A stretch of 64,000 nucleotides of DNA from Paracoccaceae bacterium (lineage in GTDB: Bacteria > Pseudomonadota > Alphaproteobacteria > Rhodobacterales > Rhodobacteraceae): assembly GCA_013003075.1 (NCBI GenBank), contig JABDLJ010000033.1, forward strand, positions 1 through 64,000, in the 5' to 3' direction. Each line of letters starts with the position of its first letter. The first letter of the stretch is position 1. Under the pieces are notes generated by a model, which saw only the letters and a program-made list of their open reading frames with translations, did not search any database and had not been told where the DNA came from. Below, piece after piece: positions 27,215 through 36,721 of the stretch. The position numbers and the translations under genes were made by a program.

Positions 27215-27880
27215 GTGAACGTTGTCATCAAAAAGCGCTCAGACGAAATCGCCAGCGAATTGGAAAACATGATTCTCGAAGCGAAGTTCAACGACGGCGA
27301 GCGCCTTGACGAAGTGCAGCTGGCCGATCGGTTTTCGGTATCACGCACCCCGATCCGCGAGGCATTGCAGCGGTTGGCGCAGTCTGGATTGGTCGAGCAG
27401 ATCCCAAGGCGTGGTGTTTTCGTCCGCCAGCCGGGCGCAATCGAGCTTCTGGAAATGTTCGAGGTTATGGGCGAGCTTGAGGCAGCATGTGCACGCCTCG
27501 CTGCGGTGCGCATCACCGACGAGGCGTTGGAGGAACTGGCGCACACCAACGCGCGGTGCGAAGCGGTCGTAGCTGCGCAGGACGCCGAGCGGTACTACGC
27601 AGAGAACGAGCGCTTTCACCGGATCATATACAAGCAGTCCGGCAACGGCTTTCTAGAGGGCGAAACGATGCGTCTGCAGCGACGGCTCAAACCGTTCCGC
27701 CGGCTGCAATTGCGGCTTCGCGGGCGTCTGCGGCAGTCGATGTCAGAACATGAGAGTATCGTCACCGCTCTGACAAACGGCGATGCCGACGCCGCGGCCG
27801 AACTGATGCGCAATCACGTGGCCGTGCAGGGCGAGAAGTTCCACCACCTTGTCGCAAGTCTGAAGGTCGCGGCAGAGTAG
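27215..27880 (+). CDS. matR: MatR, GntR-family (FCD) regulator of malonate genes
   Basis: A 221-residue repressor-type protein. The N-terminal winged helix-turn-helix contains DEVQLADRFSVSRTPIREAL and SGLVEQIPRRGVFV; the C-terminal FCD domain contains the metal and ligand-binding His in ERFHRIIYKQSGN and EHESIVTAL. I start at GTG 27215 because AAGGGGG lies seven bases upstream; an ATG at 27185 would add ten residues but has no ribosome site. It is divergent from matPQMAB and separated by a palindromic operator, so it most likely responds to malonate or malonyl-CoA. Confidence 0.9.
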   Translation: MNVVIKKRSDEIASELENMILEAKFNDGERLDEVQLADRFSVSRTPIREALQRLAQSGLVEQIPRRGVFVRQPGAIELLEMFEVMGELEAACARLAAVRITDEALEELAHTNARCEAVVAAQDAERYYAENERFHRIIYKQSGNGFLEGETMRLQRRLKPFRRLQLRLRGRLRQSMSEHESIVTALTNGDADAAAELMRNHVAVQGEKFHHLVASLKVAAE

Positions 27881-28678
27881 CGAAGCGGCCCGTTCCACAA
27901 GGCCGCAACGGTGCGGGACGATCCCAAAACGAGGCAGTTTGCCCCGCAGCCCGGCAGCTTCAGCGTATCCATCCAGACAGATAGTGTCGCCAGGCAGCGA
28001 CGATGCCCCGGTCGCCCAGTTGTGGCTGTGCTGCGCGCGGCCTGTCCCGTCCAGATCGGACGCCGCATGGATCATCTGATCGCGCCGCGGATACGGGGCG
28101 CACTTGAGTTGCCCTGCAGGTTCAGGGTCGAACCACTTCTTGAGCGCAACTGGATCATCACAGCGCCGCTTCAGGCAATTGGCGCCGCGCCGGCCCGTCG
28201 GGCCATCCACTCTTCGGCGCGGACGCTTGGGCACCTGCGCCCCGGTCCGCGATGCGCTGATGTGTCGTCGCCAGCGGGCGTGAGCGCCCATTGATTGCCG
28301 TCAAGTTTCCACCACCGAGCCCGTGTTAGAACGAAGTCCGGTAACCCAGGGGCTTCACGGATGGCCAATCCCGAACCGTTTCCCAGACCAAAAGACCCAA
28401 GATCCCGGTCCTTGCAGGAAAAGCTCAAGGTGACGTGCGCCGAGCTTGCAGCGCGGTCAAAGCGGCTTGCCCGCGACAGCAAGGCCGAACCGGTCCGGGA
28501 GAACGAGCAAGACCGGGACATCGAGCTGCAAAAAATCACCGGCCTGCGGATCTTTCGCCAGCGGCGTGGCGCCGATCGCAAAGATGCAGATCGAGATCGT
28601 GAGCCGGGACCCCGACGACAATCCCGCGCGACGGGCCGAATTCAAGGCAGCGGGACCTCGCCAAGCGCGCGACCGTCT
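27881..28678. other. Spacer with no firmly supported gene
   Basis: About 800 bases downstream of matR. One plus-strand frame (28446-28682) ends in a TGA that overlaps the GTG of the next gene as GTGA, which would allow translational coupling, but its product is not recognised. A longer in-frame extension of the next gene, from an ATG at 28361, is also open. The composition suggests eroded coding sequence, and I cannot choose between these readings. Confidence 0.4.
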
Positions 28679-29248
28679 GTGAAGGGCTGCCTGCCACTGT
28701 CGGCTGTAGCCATATTCTGCGCCGCGGCCGTTTTTTCCCAGCCAGCCGAAGGTCCCTCGGCGGTCATTTTCGGCGGTCAGATGACCGACAATCACTGGGA
28801 GGAAACGCTTCGGCCCTGGGAGCTCGACTTCCTTCCCTCGCATTTTGTGGGGGTCGGGATCGGCTACGAATGGGCGACGCGCCTTCCGCGCACGGGAATT
28901 GGACTGGAAGCGCAACTGGTCGCGCATTTCGGCCGGCAGGATCACCTTGAATTCAACCTACCGCTGATAGTCCGTTACTATCCCGAACGTCCGTTTTTGC
29001 CAGGGCTAGACAGCCTGGCCTTTGGAATGGGTCTTTCCACGACGACAAAGGATCCGCAGACGGAAATCGACCGGGACGGCGAGACAAGCCGGACGCTGGT
29101 GTACTGGATGGGCGAGTTCGCGTTCCGTTTGCCGAGCGACGACATGACGCTGGTCTTCCGCCTTCATCACCGGTCGGATGCTTATGGCGCCTTTTCCACC
29201 GATAGCGGATCGAACGCGCTGGCCTTGGGGATCAGGTTGACGTACTGA
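28679..29248 (+). CDS. Probable outer-membrane beta-barrel protein, PagL-like features
   Basis: A 189-residue exported protein: from the GTG at 28679 it has a signal peptide (KGCLPLSAVAIFCAAAVFS) and then alternating beta strands. These include HFVGVGIGYEWATRL, GIGLEAQLVAHFG and FNLPLIVRYYP, ending in ALALGIRLTY with a terminal aromatic residue as in outer-membrane barrels. The segment FRLHHRSDAYGAF resembles the His-Ser active-site block of PagL-type lipid A deacylases, but this is a weak match. The start is uncertain. Confidence 0.6.
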   Translation: MKGCLPLSAVAIFCAAAVFSQPAEGPSAVIFGGQMTDNHWEETLRPWELDFLPSHFVGVGIGYEWATRLPRTGIGLEAQLVAHFGRQDHLEFNLPLIVRYYPERPFLPGLDSLAFGMGLSTTTKDPQTEIDRDGETSRTLVYWMGEFAFRLPSDDMTLVFRLHHRSDAYGAFSTDSGSNALALGIRLTY

Positions 29249-29640
29249 CGCCGAAACCTTCCATGACGTGGCTGCCAAGCGTGCATGGTTTCTACGCCAG
29301 CGCCGTAGCCGCCGTGTCGCTGCAGCCGTCGAACACGGCGCGTCTTGGCCCGTTGCCGCCGTTCGTAGCCAATGCTGCGTGCGGGCGAAAGCTCCGCTTT
29401 TGCACTTCGAAGCGGTCTTGCGTCGGTTTCGGTGGGTTATCGGATGCTCAACGGTTTCTTTACGGGCGAAGCCGACATCCCTGATATGGCTCCCACGCCA
29501 GCAGAAGATCGCCAGCGCAGACCCGATTTCGGCGCTTGGCCTGCGCCTTGTGATAAAACGAAGCGGGACATAGAATTGGGCAAAGTGTTTTGTCGAGTGT
29601 CCGCCATTCGGCACTAAGCGGTTTCAAGGAGTAATGGACT
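29249..29640. other. Spacer with no gene seen
   Basis: About 390 bases between two poorly characterised genes. I see no supported reading frame, repeat or terminator. The last 20 bases contain the AAGGAG ribosome site of the next gene. Confidence 0.5.
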
Positions 29641-30123
29641 TTGTCTCAAGACCAGGACGATCAACGCGGCCCCAAACGTCCAAGGGCGCGCTTTTCACTA
29701 GTGGCCCTGGCGATCGCCTTTGTCTCCGGGGCGGTTTTGGCCACGGTCTTCATTTTCGGAGTGGCGCAAGATGCGTTGTTCGAACGCCTGTCCCCGGGCT
29801 TGGAGACGTCGAAGCGAAGCACGGACGGCCCGGACGAGAAGCCGTTTTATTCAGTGGGCAAGAGGACACGAGGCCCGCTGACGCTCGACGAATTACAGAT
29901 CAACATTCCCGCAGAGCTCGACGCCATGCTGACGACCCGAAAACGGACCTGCTTTATTCAAAAGATTGGTGAGCTTGCCGAAAAAGCAGGTGATCCAGAA
30001 GCGCTCGATCCGGCAGATGTCTCGTTTCTGCCGACGGACGGAACCTGGGATAAACTGACGTTCTTTGGCAGACGCAACCTGTTGGCCCAAGCCATTGTCA
30101 GCCGGGCAATCACGCTGTGTTAA
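29641..30123 (+). CDS. Membrane-anchored protein of unknown function
   Basis: A 160-residue protein with a charged N-terminus, one membrane helix (SLVALAIAFVSGAVLATVFIFGV) and a periplasmic domain containing two cysteines (RKRTCFIQK and the terminal ITLC). The start is TTG, with AAGGAG eight bases upstream; an ATG seven bases earlier is in a different frame and gives a less plausible product. I do not recognise the family. Confidence 0.65.
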   Translation: MSQDQDDQRGPKRPRARFSLVALAIAFVSGAVLATVFIFGVAQDALFERLSPGLETSKRSTDGPDEKPFYSVGKRTRGPLTLDELQINIPAELDAMLTTRKRTCFIQKIGELAEKAGDPEALDPADVSFLPTDGTWDKLTFFGRRNLLAQAIVSRAITLC

Positions 30124-30940
30124 GCTGAAGATCTGGCGACATTCCCTATACTTGCACCAAGCAGGCGGTCGAGCCTACCAAAAGCGGTGACGGGTCTTGG
30201 GGCCCTGGCCTTCCCGCGCTGTCGATGAATTGAACGGCTGTCACGGGCTGAGACAAAGATCTATCCAGTCTCCGAATGGCCCCGGCGCGCGGAAGGCAAA
30301 TGACACCGGCGCGCCCAAGAGTGCCCTGCCTGCGGGCTGAAAGACTGCGCGGTCGGTCATTGGCGCATCGCCGCAGGTTGCACATGCGCGGCGCCAGGGA
30401 TCTTGCCGAACAATCTTGCGCTTTCGAAGGTTCGGCAGGCCCTCTGTGACGGCCAGCGAGAGGCGACCACGACAGCCGCGACGCGGCATCTTTAAATCTC
30501 GTGCACGCCGCAGGCCCAGGGTTTCAATGCATGCTCTACAGATGTGCGGGGCGATCCCTTGGCGTTCTATTGGATGACAGAGCCAGAAAACCGGCAAGTG
30601 TCGGGGCATCCGGCCGCCTTGGAAGTGAAATCGCCGTCTCGCCGCGGCCTCTCGAGCGCGCCGGGATTTCTGCTTCCCGGTGGGCGACGTGGACGAGGCC
30701 GCGTTGGCAACGTGTCGGCCCGTTGGCCGCCCAATCTGAACCTGCGCTGGTCCGGGTCGGTGCGGCCGCGCATGGCCCGAGAGCCCAGGATTGGGCCAGG
30801 CCATGCGGCGATCGGAACTGGCCGGGCGGCGGGATCGCACAGCCTTGATCAGGATCATGTTCGAACCTCTGCAAACCGATAAACTTGGCTGGGCGAGGGC
30901 CTGCCGGGTCGGCGCCATCATGCACATTGCAGGAGGGGTC
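30124..30940. other. Spacer with no supported gene
   Basis: About 820 bases between two plus-strand genes. A long minus-strand frame (30241-31056) runs through it but overlaps the universal stress gene and has no recognisable product. The promoter of the stress gene should be near the right end, but no clear boxes stand out. An AGGAGGGG ribosome site lies at about 30930-30937. Confidence 0.45.
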
Positions 30941-31387
30941 ATGTACGAAAGAATTCTCATCGCGACCGACGGATCCGAACTAGCCGGGCGCGCCGTCGAC
31001 CATGGCATCGGGCTTGCCAAAGCTGTCGGAGCTTCAGTGCTTTTCGTGACGGTCACCGAGTTGTGGTCTGCACTCGAGATAGCGGGCGAATATGAAGATG
31101 GCGAACTCGACGCGGTCAGAGCCTACGAAAAGGTGGCCGCGAAATCGGCTGAGAAAACACTCTCCGATTGCGCAAGACGGGCCGCTTCCGAAGGTGTCGC
31201 AGCCAAGACCCGACACGTGGCGGACCGCCGGCCCGCCGAGGGCATCATGACGACGGCCGACAGAGAGGACTGCGATCTTATCGTGATGGCGACCCACGGG
31301 CGTCGCGGCGTCCAGAAGATGCTGATCGGCAGCCAGACGGCGGAAGTTCTCGCGCTAAGCAAGCGGCCGGTATTGGTTCTTCGATAG
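30941..31387 (+). CDS. Universal stress protein, UspA family
   Basis: A 148-residue Usp-fold protein. It begins MYERILIATDGSELAGRAVDHG and carries the ATP-binding pattern GxxG-x9-GS as GRRGVQKMLIGSQTAEV, followed by the final strand RPVLVLR. It therefore belongs to the nucleotide-binding UspA group. AGGAGGGG precedes the ATG. The open frame further upstream is not used. Confidence 0.92.
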   Translation: MYERILIATDGSELAGRAVDHGIGLAKAVGASVLFVTVTELWSALEIAGEYEDGELDAVRAYEKVAAKSAEKTLSDCARRAASEGVAAKTRHVADRRPAEGIMTTADREDCDLIVMATHGRRGVQKMLIGSQTAEVLALSKRPVLVLR

Positions 31388-31403
31388 CCGCCGCGCCTGC
31401 GTT

Positions 31404-32429
31404 TCAAGCGGTGCTGAAGTCGCGGCCAACCAGTCGGCCGATATTTCCATGATAGATCGCCGCCCGGTCGGCCTGGGGGATATCCAGCATATCGAGAATG
31501 CGGATCGTGTCGCGAATGAACATGCGGCCGCCTTCGGGATCGAAAGGCGCGTCCGAGGCAAAGAGCGTACGGTCGCTGCCGAAGAAATCGAGCGCGCAGA
31601 CCTGTGCTGCCTTTGCCCCGAAAAGCGCGGTGTCGGCGTAGAACATCCTGAAATAGTTAATCGGGCGTTTCTTTAAATCTTTCAGAAGCTTACCATAGTC
31701 GGCATCAGAGGTCCGCACGCCCAGGACGTCCCATCCCGGCCCCACGCGACCCTCGAAAAACGGGATCATACCGCCGCCGTGGTGGGTGATGACCTTGAGA
31801 TCCGGAAGCCGGTCGAAGGTCTTGGAGAAGACAAGACGCGCCATCGCGGCAGAGGTCTCGTAGGGCCAGCCGAAGGTCCACCAGATCTCGTATTGCGACA
31901 GGGGCTCGCTGGCGTAGTCGGTCATTCCGGCGCCGCGCGCGGGATGAAGCCAGACCGGAAGGCCGGTGGCGGCCATGTAGTCCCAGAACGGGACGAACTT
32001 CGGTGCGTCAAGCGCGACGCCGCCGACATTGGTGTAGACCTGCACTCCGATGGCCCCGCAATCCTCGATCGCATAGCGGCAGGCGTCGAGGATCGCGGAG
32101 ATATCTTCACCCATCGGCGGAGAGGCGATGAAACCCGGGAAACGGTCGGGGTGTTTCTCGACCAGTTCGGCCTGGCTTTCCGTTCCGATCCTCGACAAAT
32201 CGGTGGCGTGGCGGCCCTTGGTGATTAGTTCGAGCGGCGGCGAGCCCAGCGACAGGATCTGGCAATATCCCTCGTGCGCATCCATGATCCGAAACCGTTC
32301 GTCGAGGTCGATCATCATCGGCTGGGCTTCCGATCGCCGGGTGATATCGGTCATTGGACCGGTCAGTTTCGACAGAGCTTCGTAGTAGGGCCGCGGCCAG
32401 ATGTGGTTGAAGACGTCGACTTTTCTCAT
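31404..32429 (-). CDS. ACMSD-like amidohydrolase
   Basis: A 341-residue TIM-barrel protein of the amidohydrolase-2 family, which contains decarboxylases and hydratases of aromatic-derived acids. The likely metal ligands are in VFNHIWP at residues 6-12, WLHPARG, VITHHGGGMIPFF and FASDAPFDPEGG. The usual HxH at the N-terminus reads F-N-H here, so one metal His is replaced by Phe; some uncharacterised members share this pattern. It is the last gene of the tctA-to-amidohydrolase operon, 75 bases after quiC. The substrate is not known. Confidence 0.82.
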   Translation of the reverse strand: MRKVDVFNHIWPRPYYEALSKLTGPMTDITRRSEAQPMMIDLDERFRIMDAHEGYCQILSLGSPPLELITKGRHATDLSRIGTESQAELVEKHPDRFPGFIASPPMGEDISAILDACRYAIEDCGAIGVQVYTNVGGVALDAPKFVPFWDYMAATGLPVWLHPARGAGMTDYASEPLSQYEIWWTFGWPYETSAAMARLVFSKTFDRLPDLKVITHHGGGMIPFFEGRVGPGWDVLGVRTSDADYGKLLKDLKKRPINYFRMFYADTALFGAKAAQVCALDFFGSDRTLFASDAPFDPEGGRMFIRDTIRILDMLDIPQADRAAIYHGNIGRLVGRDFSTA

Positions 32430-32504
32430 GATCCGTTGTCCTATTCCTGAGGATCGGCCGGTCTGCCTTGTCCTGCCGCACCAAGGGCGCCGCGCCTCGG
32501 CACG

Positions 32505-34394
32505 CTATCGCCTGGGCACGCCCTTCTGGGACACGATCCGTTTCTGGGCCGCTATCCGGAACGGCGCGTTCGGTGCCCCGTAGCCCTGATAGCCATCCTC
32601 GCGCGCGACGACCTCGAAGAAGAATCCGCCGGTGAAGGGGCGGCTATAGAGCTGGAAGTAACGGCCGGATGCGTCCTCGTCATAGAGAATGTCGAAGCGG
32701 CGCATGCGCTCGATCTGGTCCCGGGGAAGACCGAAGCGCGCTCGGAGATCGTCGTAGTAGTTTTTCGGCATCGGAAGGACGGCAAAGCCGCCCCGCTGTA
32801 GCGCCTCGGCGGTTCGAAAGATGTCGTCCGTGGCAAAGGCTATGTGCTGGACCGTCGATCCGAAACTTTCCGACAGGAACTGGCCGGCGAGCGTCCGGTG
32901 CGATTCGGCGCCGTTGAGCGTCAGCCGCAACGCGCCATCGGGGGCCTGGACGGCCTGGCTGTGCACCAGACCGTCGGGGTCGATCACATCCACCATCGGC
33001 GCCTTTTTCATCTCGAAGATCGAAGTGTAGAACAGCGACCACGACAGCATTTCATCATAGCTCATGGTCTCGGCAATGTGGTCGATCCGGGTCAGCCCGG
33101 CACCGGCGGCGGCCATGTCGCCGACCGGACGGAATTCCACGTCCCAGACGTCGGACAGCCCGCTGGTGCTATCGATGAAATGGATGACCCCACCTCCGAC
33201 ACCGCGGATCGCGGGAATATCGAGCTCGCCGGGACCGACCGGCTGGCTGAAGGGATCGGCGCCGAGCGCCACGGACCGGCGCACGGTATCGGCCACGTCG
33301 CCGACGCGCAGACCCCGGTCGCAGACGCCCATCCCGTGTACGTGCCAGAACGTCCGTGCAAAGCCCTCGTTCTCGGCGTTCAGGACAATGCGGATATCGC
33401 CTTGGGTCCAGAGCTCCACCGCCTTGGAAATATGCGCCCCGGCCCGAATGAAGCCGAGGCTGCGCAGCGTCGCGGTCAGCAGATCCAATTCCTCGCCATC
33501 GGCCGCGAATTCGATGAACTCCACGCCTTCGATCGCGATGCGGCCGGGAATGCCCGGAAGCTCGGCGGCGATGCCCGGCTCTTGTCGGCGGACATCGTCG
33601 AGAAGGGCCGTCAGCGCCCGGTGCCCGTCCCGCGCAAGCCCCTTGGGGCTTCCGCCGCGGAACTGATCGTTGAAGATTTCCAGGCTGGCGGGCCCGCCAT
33701 ATCCGGTCGCGGCCACGGCGCGCATGAACGCGGTCACATCCAGATCGCCCTCGCCGGGCATGTTCCGGAAATGGCGCGACCAGTAAAGCAAGTCCATCTC
33801 GATCAGCGGGGCGTCGGCAAGCTGGACGAAGAAGATCCGGTCGCCGGGGATGCGGCGGATCGTGTCGGGGTCGATCTTGCGGGCCAGCGTGTGAAAACTG
33901 TCGAGGATCAGTCCCACGGCAGTGTGATCCGCCCGGCGCACGATCTCCCACGCGTCCCGGTGATCGTTGACGTGCCGCCCCCAGGCGAGCGCCTCGAACC
34001 CGACCTTGAGCCCGCGCTCGGCGGCGATCTGTCCCAGTTGCCGAAAGTCCTCGGCAGCCCGGTCGATCCCGCCCTGCGCCTCTGGGTGAACCGAAGAGCA
34101 GACAAGAACCATCGGCGCCCCAAGCTCGACCATAAGGTCGAACTTGTGCCGAGCACGGTCGAAGGCGCGGGCGCGAAGCGGCTCCGGCAGGCCCTCGAAA
34201 TCGCGGAATGGCTGGAACAGCAGAATCTCGAGCCCGTGATCGCGCACGAGGTCTCCGATCTCACGCGGGCTGCCTGCGTCGGCAATGAAATCCTGTTCGA
34301 AGATCTCTATGCCATCGAAACCGGCCGCGGCAATCGCCTCGAGTTTTTCGCGGAGATTGCCGGAAACCGAGACGGTGGCGATGCCAGTTTTCAT
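32505..34394 (-). CDS. quiC: QuiC-type 3-dehydroshikimate dehydratase, two-domain
   Basis: A 629-residue fusion. The N-terminal half (about 1-280) is a sugar-phosphate isomerase/epimerase-like TIM barrel with metal-site segments GFEALAWGRHVNDHRD, GLILDSFHTLA and SLEIFNDQFR. The C-terminal half is a 4-hydroxyphenylpyruvate-dioxygenase-like vicinal-oxygen-chelate domain, ending in YSRPFTGGFFFEVVARE. This architecture matches bacterial 3-dehydroshikimate dehydratases, which make protocatechuate. The neighbouring shikimate dehydrogenase supports a shikimate-to-protocatechuate route. Confidence 0.87.
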   Translation of the reverse strand: MKTGIATVSVSGNLREKLEAIAAAGFDGIEIFEQDFIADAGSPREIGDLVRDHGLEILLFQPFRDFEGLPEPLRARAFDRARHKFDLMVELGAPMVLVCSSVHPEAQGGIDRAAEDFRQLGQIAAERGLKVGFEALAWGRHVNDHRDAWEIVRRADHTAVGLILDSFHTLARKIDPDTIRRIPGDRIFFVQLADAPLIEMDLLYWSRHFRNMPGEGDLDVTAFMRAVAATGYGGPASLEIFNDQFRGGSPKGLARDGHRALTALLDDVRRQEPGIAAELPGIPGRIAIEGVEFIEFAADGEELDLLTATLRSLGFIRAGAHISKAVELWTQGDIRIVLNAENEGFARTFWHVHGMGVCDRGLRVGDVADTVRRSVALGADPFSQPVGPGELDIPAIRGVGGGVIHFIDSTSGLSDVWDVEFRPVGDMAAAGAGLTRIDHIAETMSYDEMLSWSLFYTSIFEMKKAPMVDVIDPDGLVHSQAVQAPDGALRLTLNGAESHRTLAGQFLSESFGSTVQHIAFATDDIFRTAEALQRGGFAVLPMPKNYYDDLRARFGLPRDQIERMRRFDILYDEDASGRYFQLYSRPFTGGFFFEVVAREDGYQGYGAPNAPFRIAAQKRIVSQKGVPRR

Positions 34395-34398
34395 GTGT

Positions 34399-35856
34399 CT
34401 ATCCTGCGAGTATGTTGACGGCCTTGACTTCGGTATAGCTCAGAAGTTCATCGATCCCCTCTTCCCGCCCGGTGCCGGAGTTCTTGAAGCCGCCGTGGGG
34501 GACGTTGCGGAAATGCGTGCCGGTGCCGTTCACCCAGACATAGCCCGCCTCGACCGCGCGGGTCAGCCGCAGCGCAAGATCGAGATCGCGGGTCCAGATC
34601 GAGGCGGTCAGGCCGTAGTCCACCGCGTTTGCCATATCGATCACCTCGTCGATGTCGCGCCACTTGAGCACCGACAGCACCGGTCCGAAGACCTCTTCGC
34701 GGGCGATGCGCATGTCCATCGTGACATCGGTGAAGACGGTGGGTTCGACCCAGAAGCCCTTGTCATATGCGGCACCTTCGGGCCGTTTGCCGCCGGCCGC
34801 AAGCGTGGCACCATCGGCCTTGGCGATGTCGATGTATTCCATCGTCTTGTCGTACTGCATCCTGGAGTTCATCGGCCCCATCGACGACGCCGGGTCAAGC
34901 GGATCTCCGGCCCGCATCTTGCCGATCTGCCCTAGCACGCGGGGCAGTACGGTGTCATAGACATCCTCGTGCAGCATCAGCCGAGAGGTCGACCCGCAGG
35001 ACTGGCCCTGCCAGGCAAAGTTCATCCCCCGGACGGCGGCGTCAGAGGCCGCGTCGAGATCTGCATCGGGGCAGATGATCATCGGGTTCTTGCCGCCGAG
35101 TTCGAGGCTGACATGCTTGACCGCGACCTCTGCGGCGGCGCGTTGGATCGCCATGCCCGTTGCGGCGTGACCGATAAACGCGATGCGCTTGATCTTCGGG
35201 TGCCGCACGATGGCATCGCCCGTCGCGGGGCCGCCGGTCACGATATTCACGACACCCGGGGGAAGCACCTCGTTGACGATCTCGCCCAGCACGCAGGCCG
35301 ACAGGGGCGACGTCTCGCAGGGTTTGATGATGATCGCGTTGCCAGGAATGATCGCCGAGGCAAGCCGCGAGGCGGCGAACCCGAACGGGTGGTTGAAGGG
35401 GATGATACGCCCGACAATGCCGTAAGGCGTTCGCAGCGTGAAATGAAGGCACTTGGCGGTGGACGGGATCGTCTCGCCTTTCAGCTCGAGGCCCAGTCCG
35501 GCCGCCAGGCGGATACGTTCCACGGCCTTTTCGACGTCGGCGACCATCTTGCCAATGGTGTTGCCGGTGTCGATCGCCTCCAGCCGGGCGAGCTCCTCGG
35601 TCCGCGCCGCGATCGCGTCGCCGAGCTTGCCGAGGTAATCGGCCCGTACCTGCATGTCGAGCGCCGCCCACGCCTTCTGAGCGCTGCTTGCGGCGGTCAC
35701 GGCGCGTTCGACATCGGCCGCGGTGCCAGCGGGCACCCGGCCGATCAACGCCTCGGTCGCGGGGTTGATGGTTTCGATCCAGTGCCCACTCTCGCTGTCG
35801 GTGAATTCACCGCCGATCAGCATGCGTCCCTCGATCAGCCCGTCGTCATTCGCCAT
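34399..35856 (-). CDS. NAD(P)-dependent aldehyde dehydrogenase
   Basis: A 485-residue member of the aldehyde dehydrogenase superfamily. The general-base Glu is in LELGGKNPMI and the nucleophile Cys is in WQGQSCGSTSR; the FNHPFGFAASRLA segment and the KPCETSPLSA cofactor loop are also present. The last motif and overall similarity place it near betaine-aldehyde or aromatic-aldehyde dehydrogenases, but the substrate is not determined. Its stop is four bases before quiC, so it is in the same operon. Confidence 0.92.
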   Translation of the reverse strand: MANDDGLIEGRMLIGGEFTDSESGHWIETINPATEALIGRVPAGTAADVERAVTAASSAQKAWAALDMQVRADYLGKLGDAIAARTEELARLEAIDTGNTIGKMVADVEKAVERIRLAAGLGLELKGETIPSTAKCLHFTLRTPYGIVGRIIPFNHPFGFAASRLASAIIPGNAIIIKPCETSPLSACVLGEIVNEVLPPGVVNIVTGGPATGDAIVRHPKIKRIAFIGHAATGMAIQRAAAEVAVKHVSLELGGKNPMIICPDADLDAASDAAVRGMNFAWQGQSCGSTSRLMLHEDVYDTVLPRVLGQIGKMRAGDPLDPASSMGPMNSRMQYDKTMEYIDIAKADGATLAAGGKRPEGAAYDKGFWVEPTVFTDVTMDMRIAREEVFGPVLSVLKWRDIDEVIDMANAVDYGLTASIWTRDLDLALRLTRAVEAGYVWVNGTGTHFRNVPHGGFKNSGTGREEGIDELLSYTEVKAVNILAG

Positions 35857-35869
35857 CCTGTTCCCCTTC

Positions 35870-36721
35870 TTATCCGTCGCCGAGAATGCTGGCTTCCATC
35901 ATGCCGCGAAGCTCTGGCGTGACTTCAGGCTCAAGCCCGAACCACAGCTTCCAGGCCGGCGGGCCTTGGTGCAAGAGCATCCCCAGCCCCCCGACGACCG
36001 CGTTGCCTCGGGCCTTCGCCCGGGTCAGAAAATCGGTCTCCAGCGGCGTATAGACAATATCCGCCGCCACGGCCTCGGGCGCGAGCGCACCAAGGTCAAG
36101 ATCGAGCTGCGGCTGCCCGGACATCCCCAGGCTCGTGGTATTCACGACCGTGGTTGCACCATCGAGCGCCCTGTGCCGCGCATCCCATGGCAGAACAGCG
36201 ATGGCCCCGCCAATGTCGCGGGCCAGTGCCTCGGCGTGCGCGGATGTCCGGTTGACCAGCCGCACCTCTGGCGCGCCTTCGCTCAAAAGCGCATGGCAGA
36301 TCGCCCGCGCACCCCCGCCTGCGCCAATCACCGTGGCCGGCCCTGCAGTGCCGCGCCAGACCGGAACGCTTTGCTTGAGGTTGCCCAGAAACCCGCGCCA
36401 GTCGTTGTTGGTGCCGAACAGCGTGCCGTCCTGGCGGACCACGACGCAGCTGATCGCGCCGATCTTCACGGCCACGGGATCGATCTCGTCCACGATCTCC
36501 ATCGCCTGCAGCTTGTGGGGTATGGTCAGGTTGCAGCCCGCGAAATTGAGCGCCGGCAGCGCGCGCAAGGCAGCCGGCAGACGATCAGGCGCGAGGGGCA
36601 GATAGACGTAGCGCCCCGGCAGGCCGGTCTGGTCGAACCAGTAATTGTGCATCATGGGCGAGCGGGAATGCATCACGGGCCAGCCCATGACCCCGATCAG
36701 GTGATAGCGCTGGTCGGTCAT
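35870..36721 (-). CDS. Shikimate/quinate 5-dehydrogenase (AroE family), catabolic context
   Basis: A 283-residue NAD(P)-dependent dehydrogenase. Substrate-binding residues are in GWPVMHSRSPMMHN, NLTIPHKLQAMEIVDE and GTNNDWRGF; the nucleotide loop is VIGAGGGARAICHAL. The catalytic Lys is in the IPHK motif. Being beside quiC rather than biosynthetic genes, it may oxidise shikimate or quinate to the 3-dehydro compound for breakdown. It starts at the ATG that overlaps the aldolase stop (ATGA). Confidence 0.87.
   Translation of the reverse strand: MTDQRYHLIGVMGWPVMHSRSPMMHNYWFDQTGLPGRYVYLPLAPDRLPAALRALPALNFAGCNLTIPHKLQAMEIVDEIDPVAVKIGAISCVVVRQDGTLFGTNNDWRGFLGNLKQSVPVWRGTAGPATVIGAGGGARAICHALLSEGAPEVRLVNRTSAHAEALARDIGGAIAVLPWDARHRALDGATTVVNTTSLGMSGQPQLDLDLGALAPEAVAADIVYTPLETDFLTRAKARGNAVVGGLGMLLHQGPPAWKLWFGLEPEVTPELRGMMEASILGDG

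Noticed and set aside
27743-28291. A 182-codon minus-strand frame overlapping the end of matR
   Set aside because: It overlaps conserved matR coding sequence, lacks a ribosome site and shows no known motif.
30241-31056. A 271-codon minus-strand frame in the spacer before the UspA gene
   Set aside because: It overlaps the start of the well-supported UspA gene, has Arg/Pro-rich shadow composition and no recognised family.
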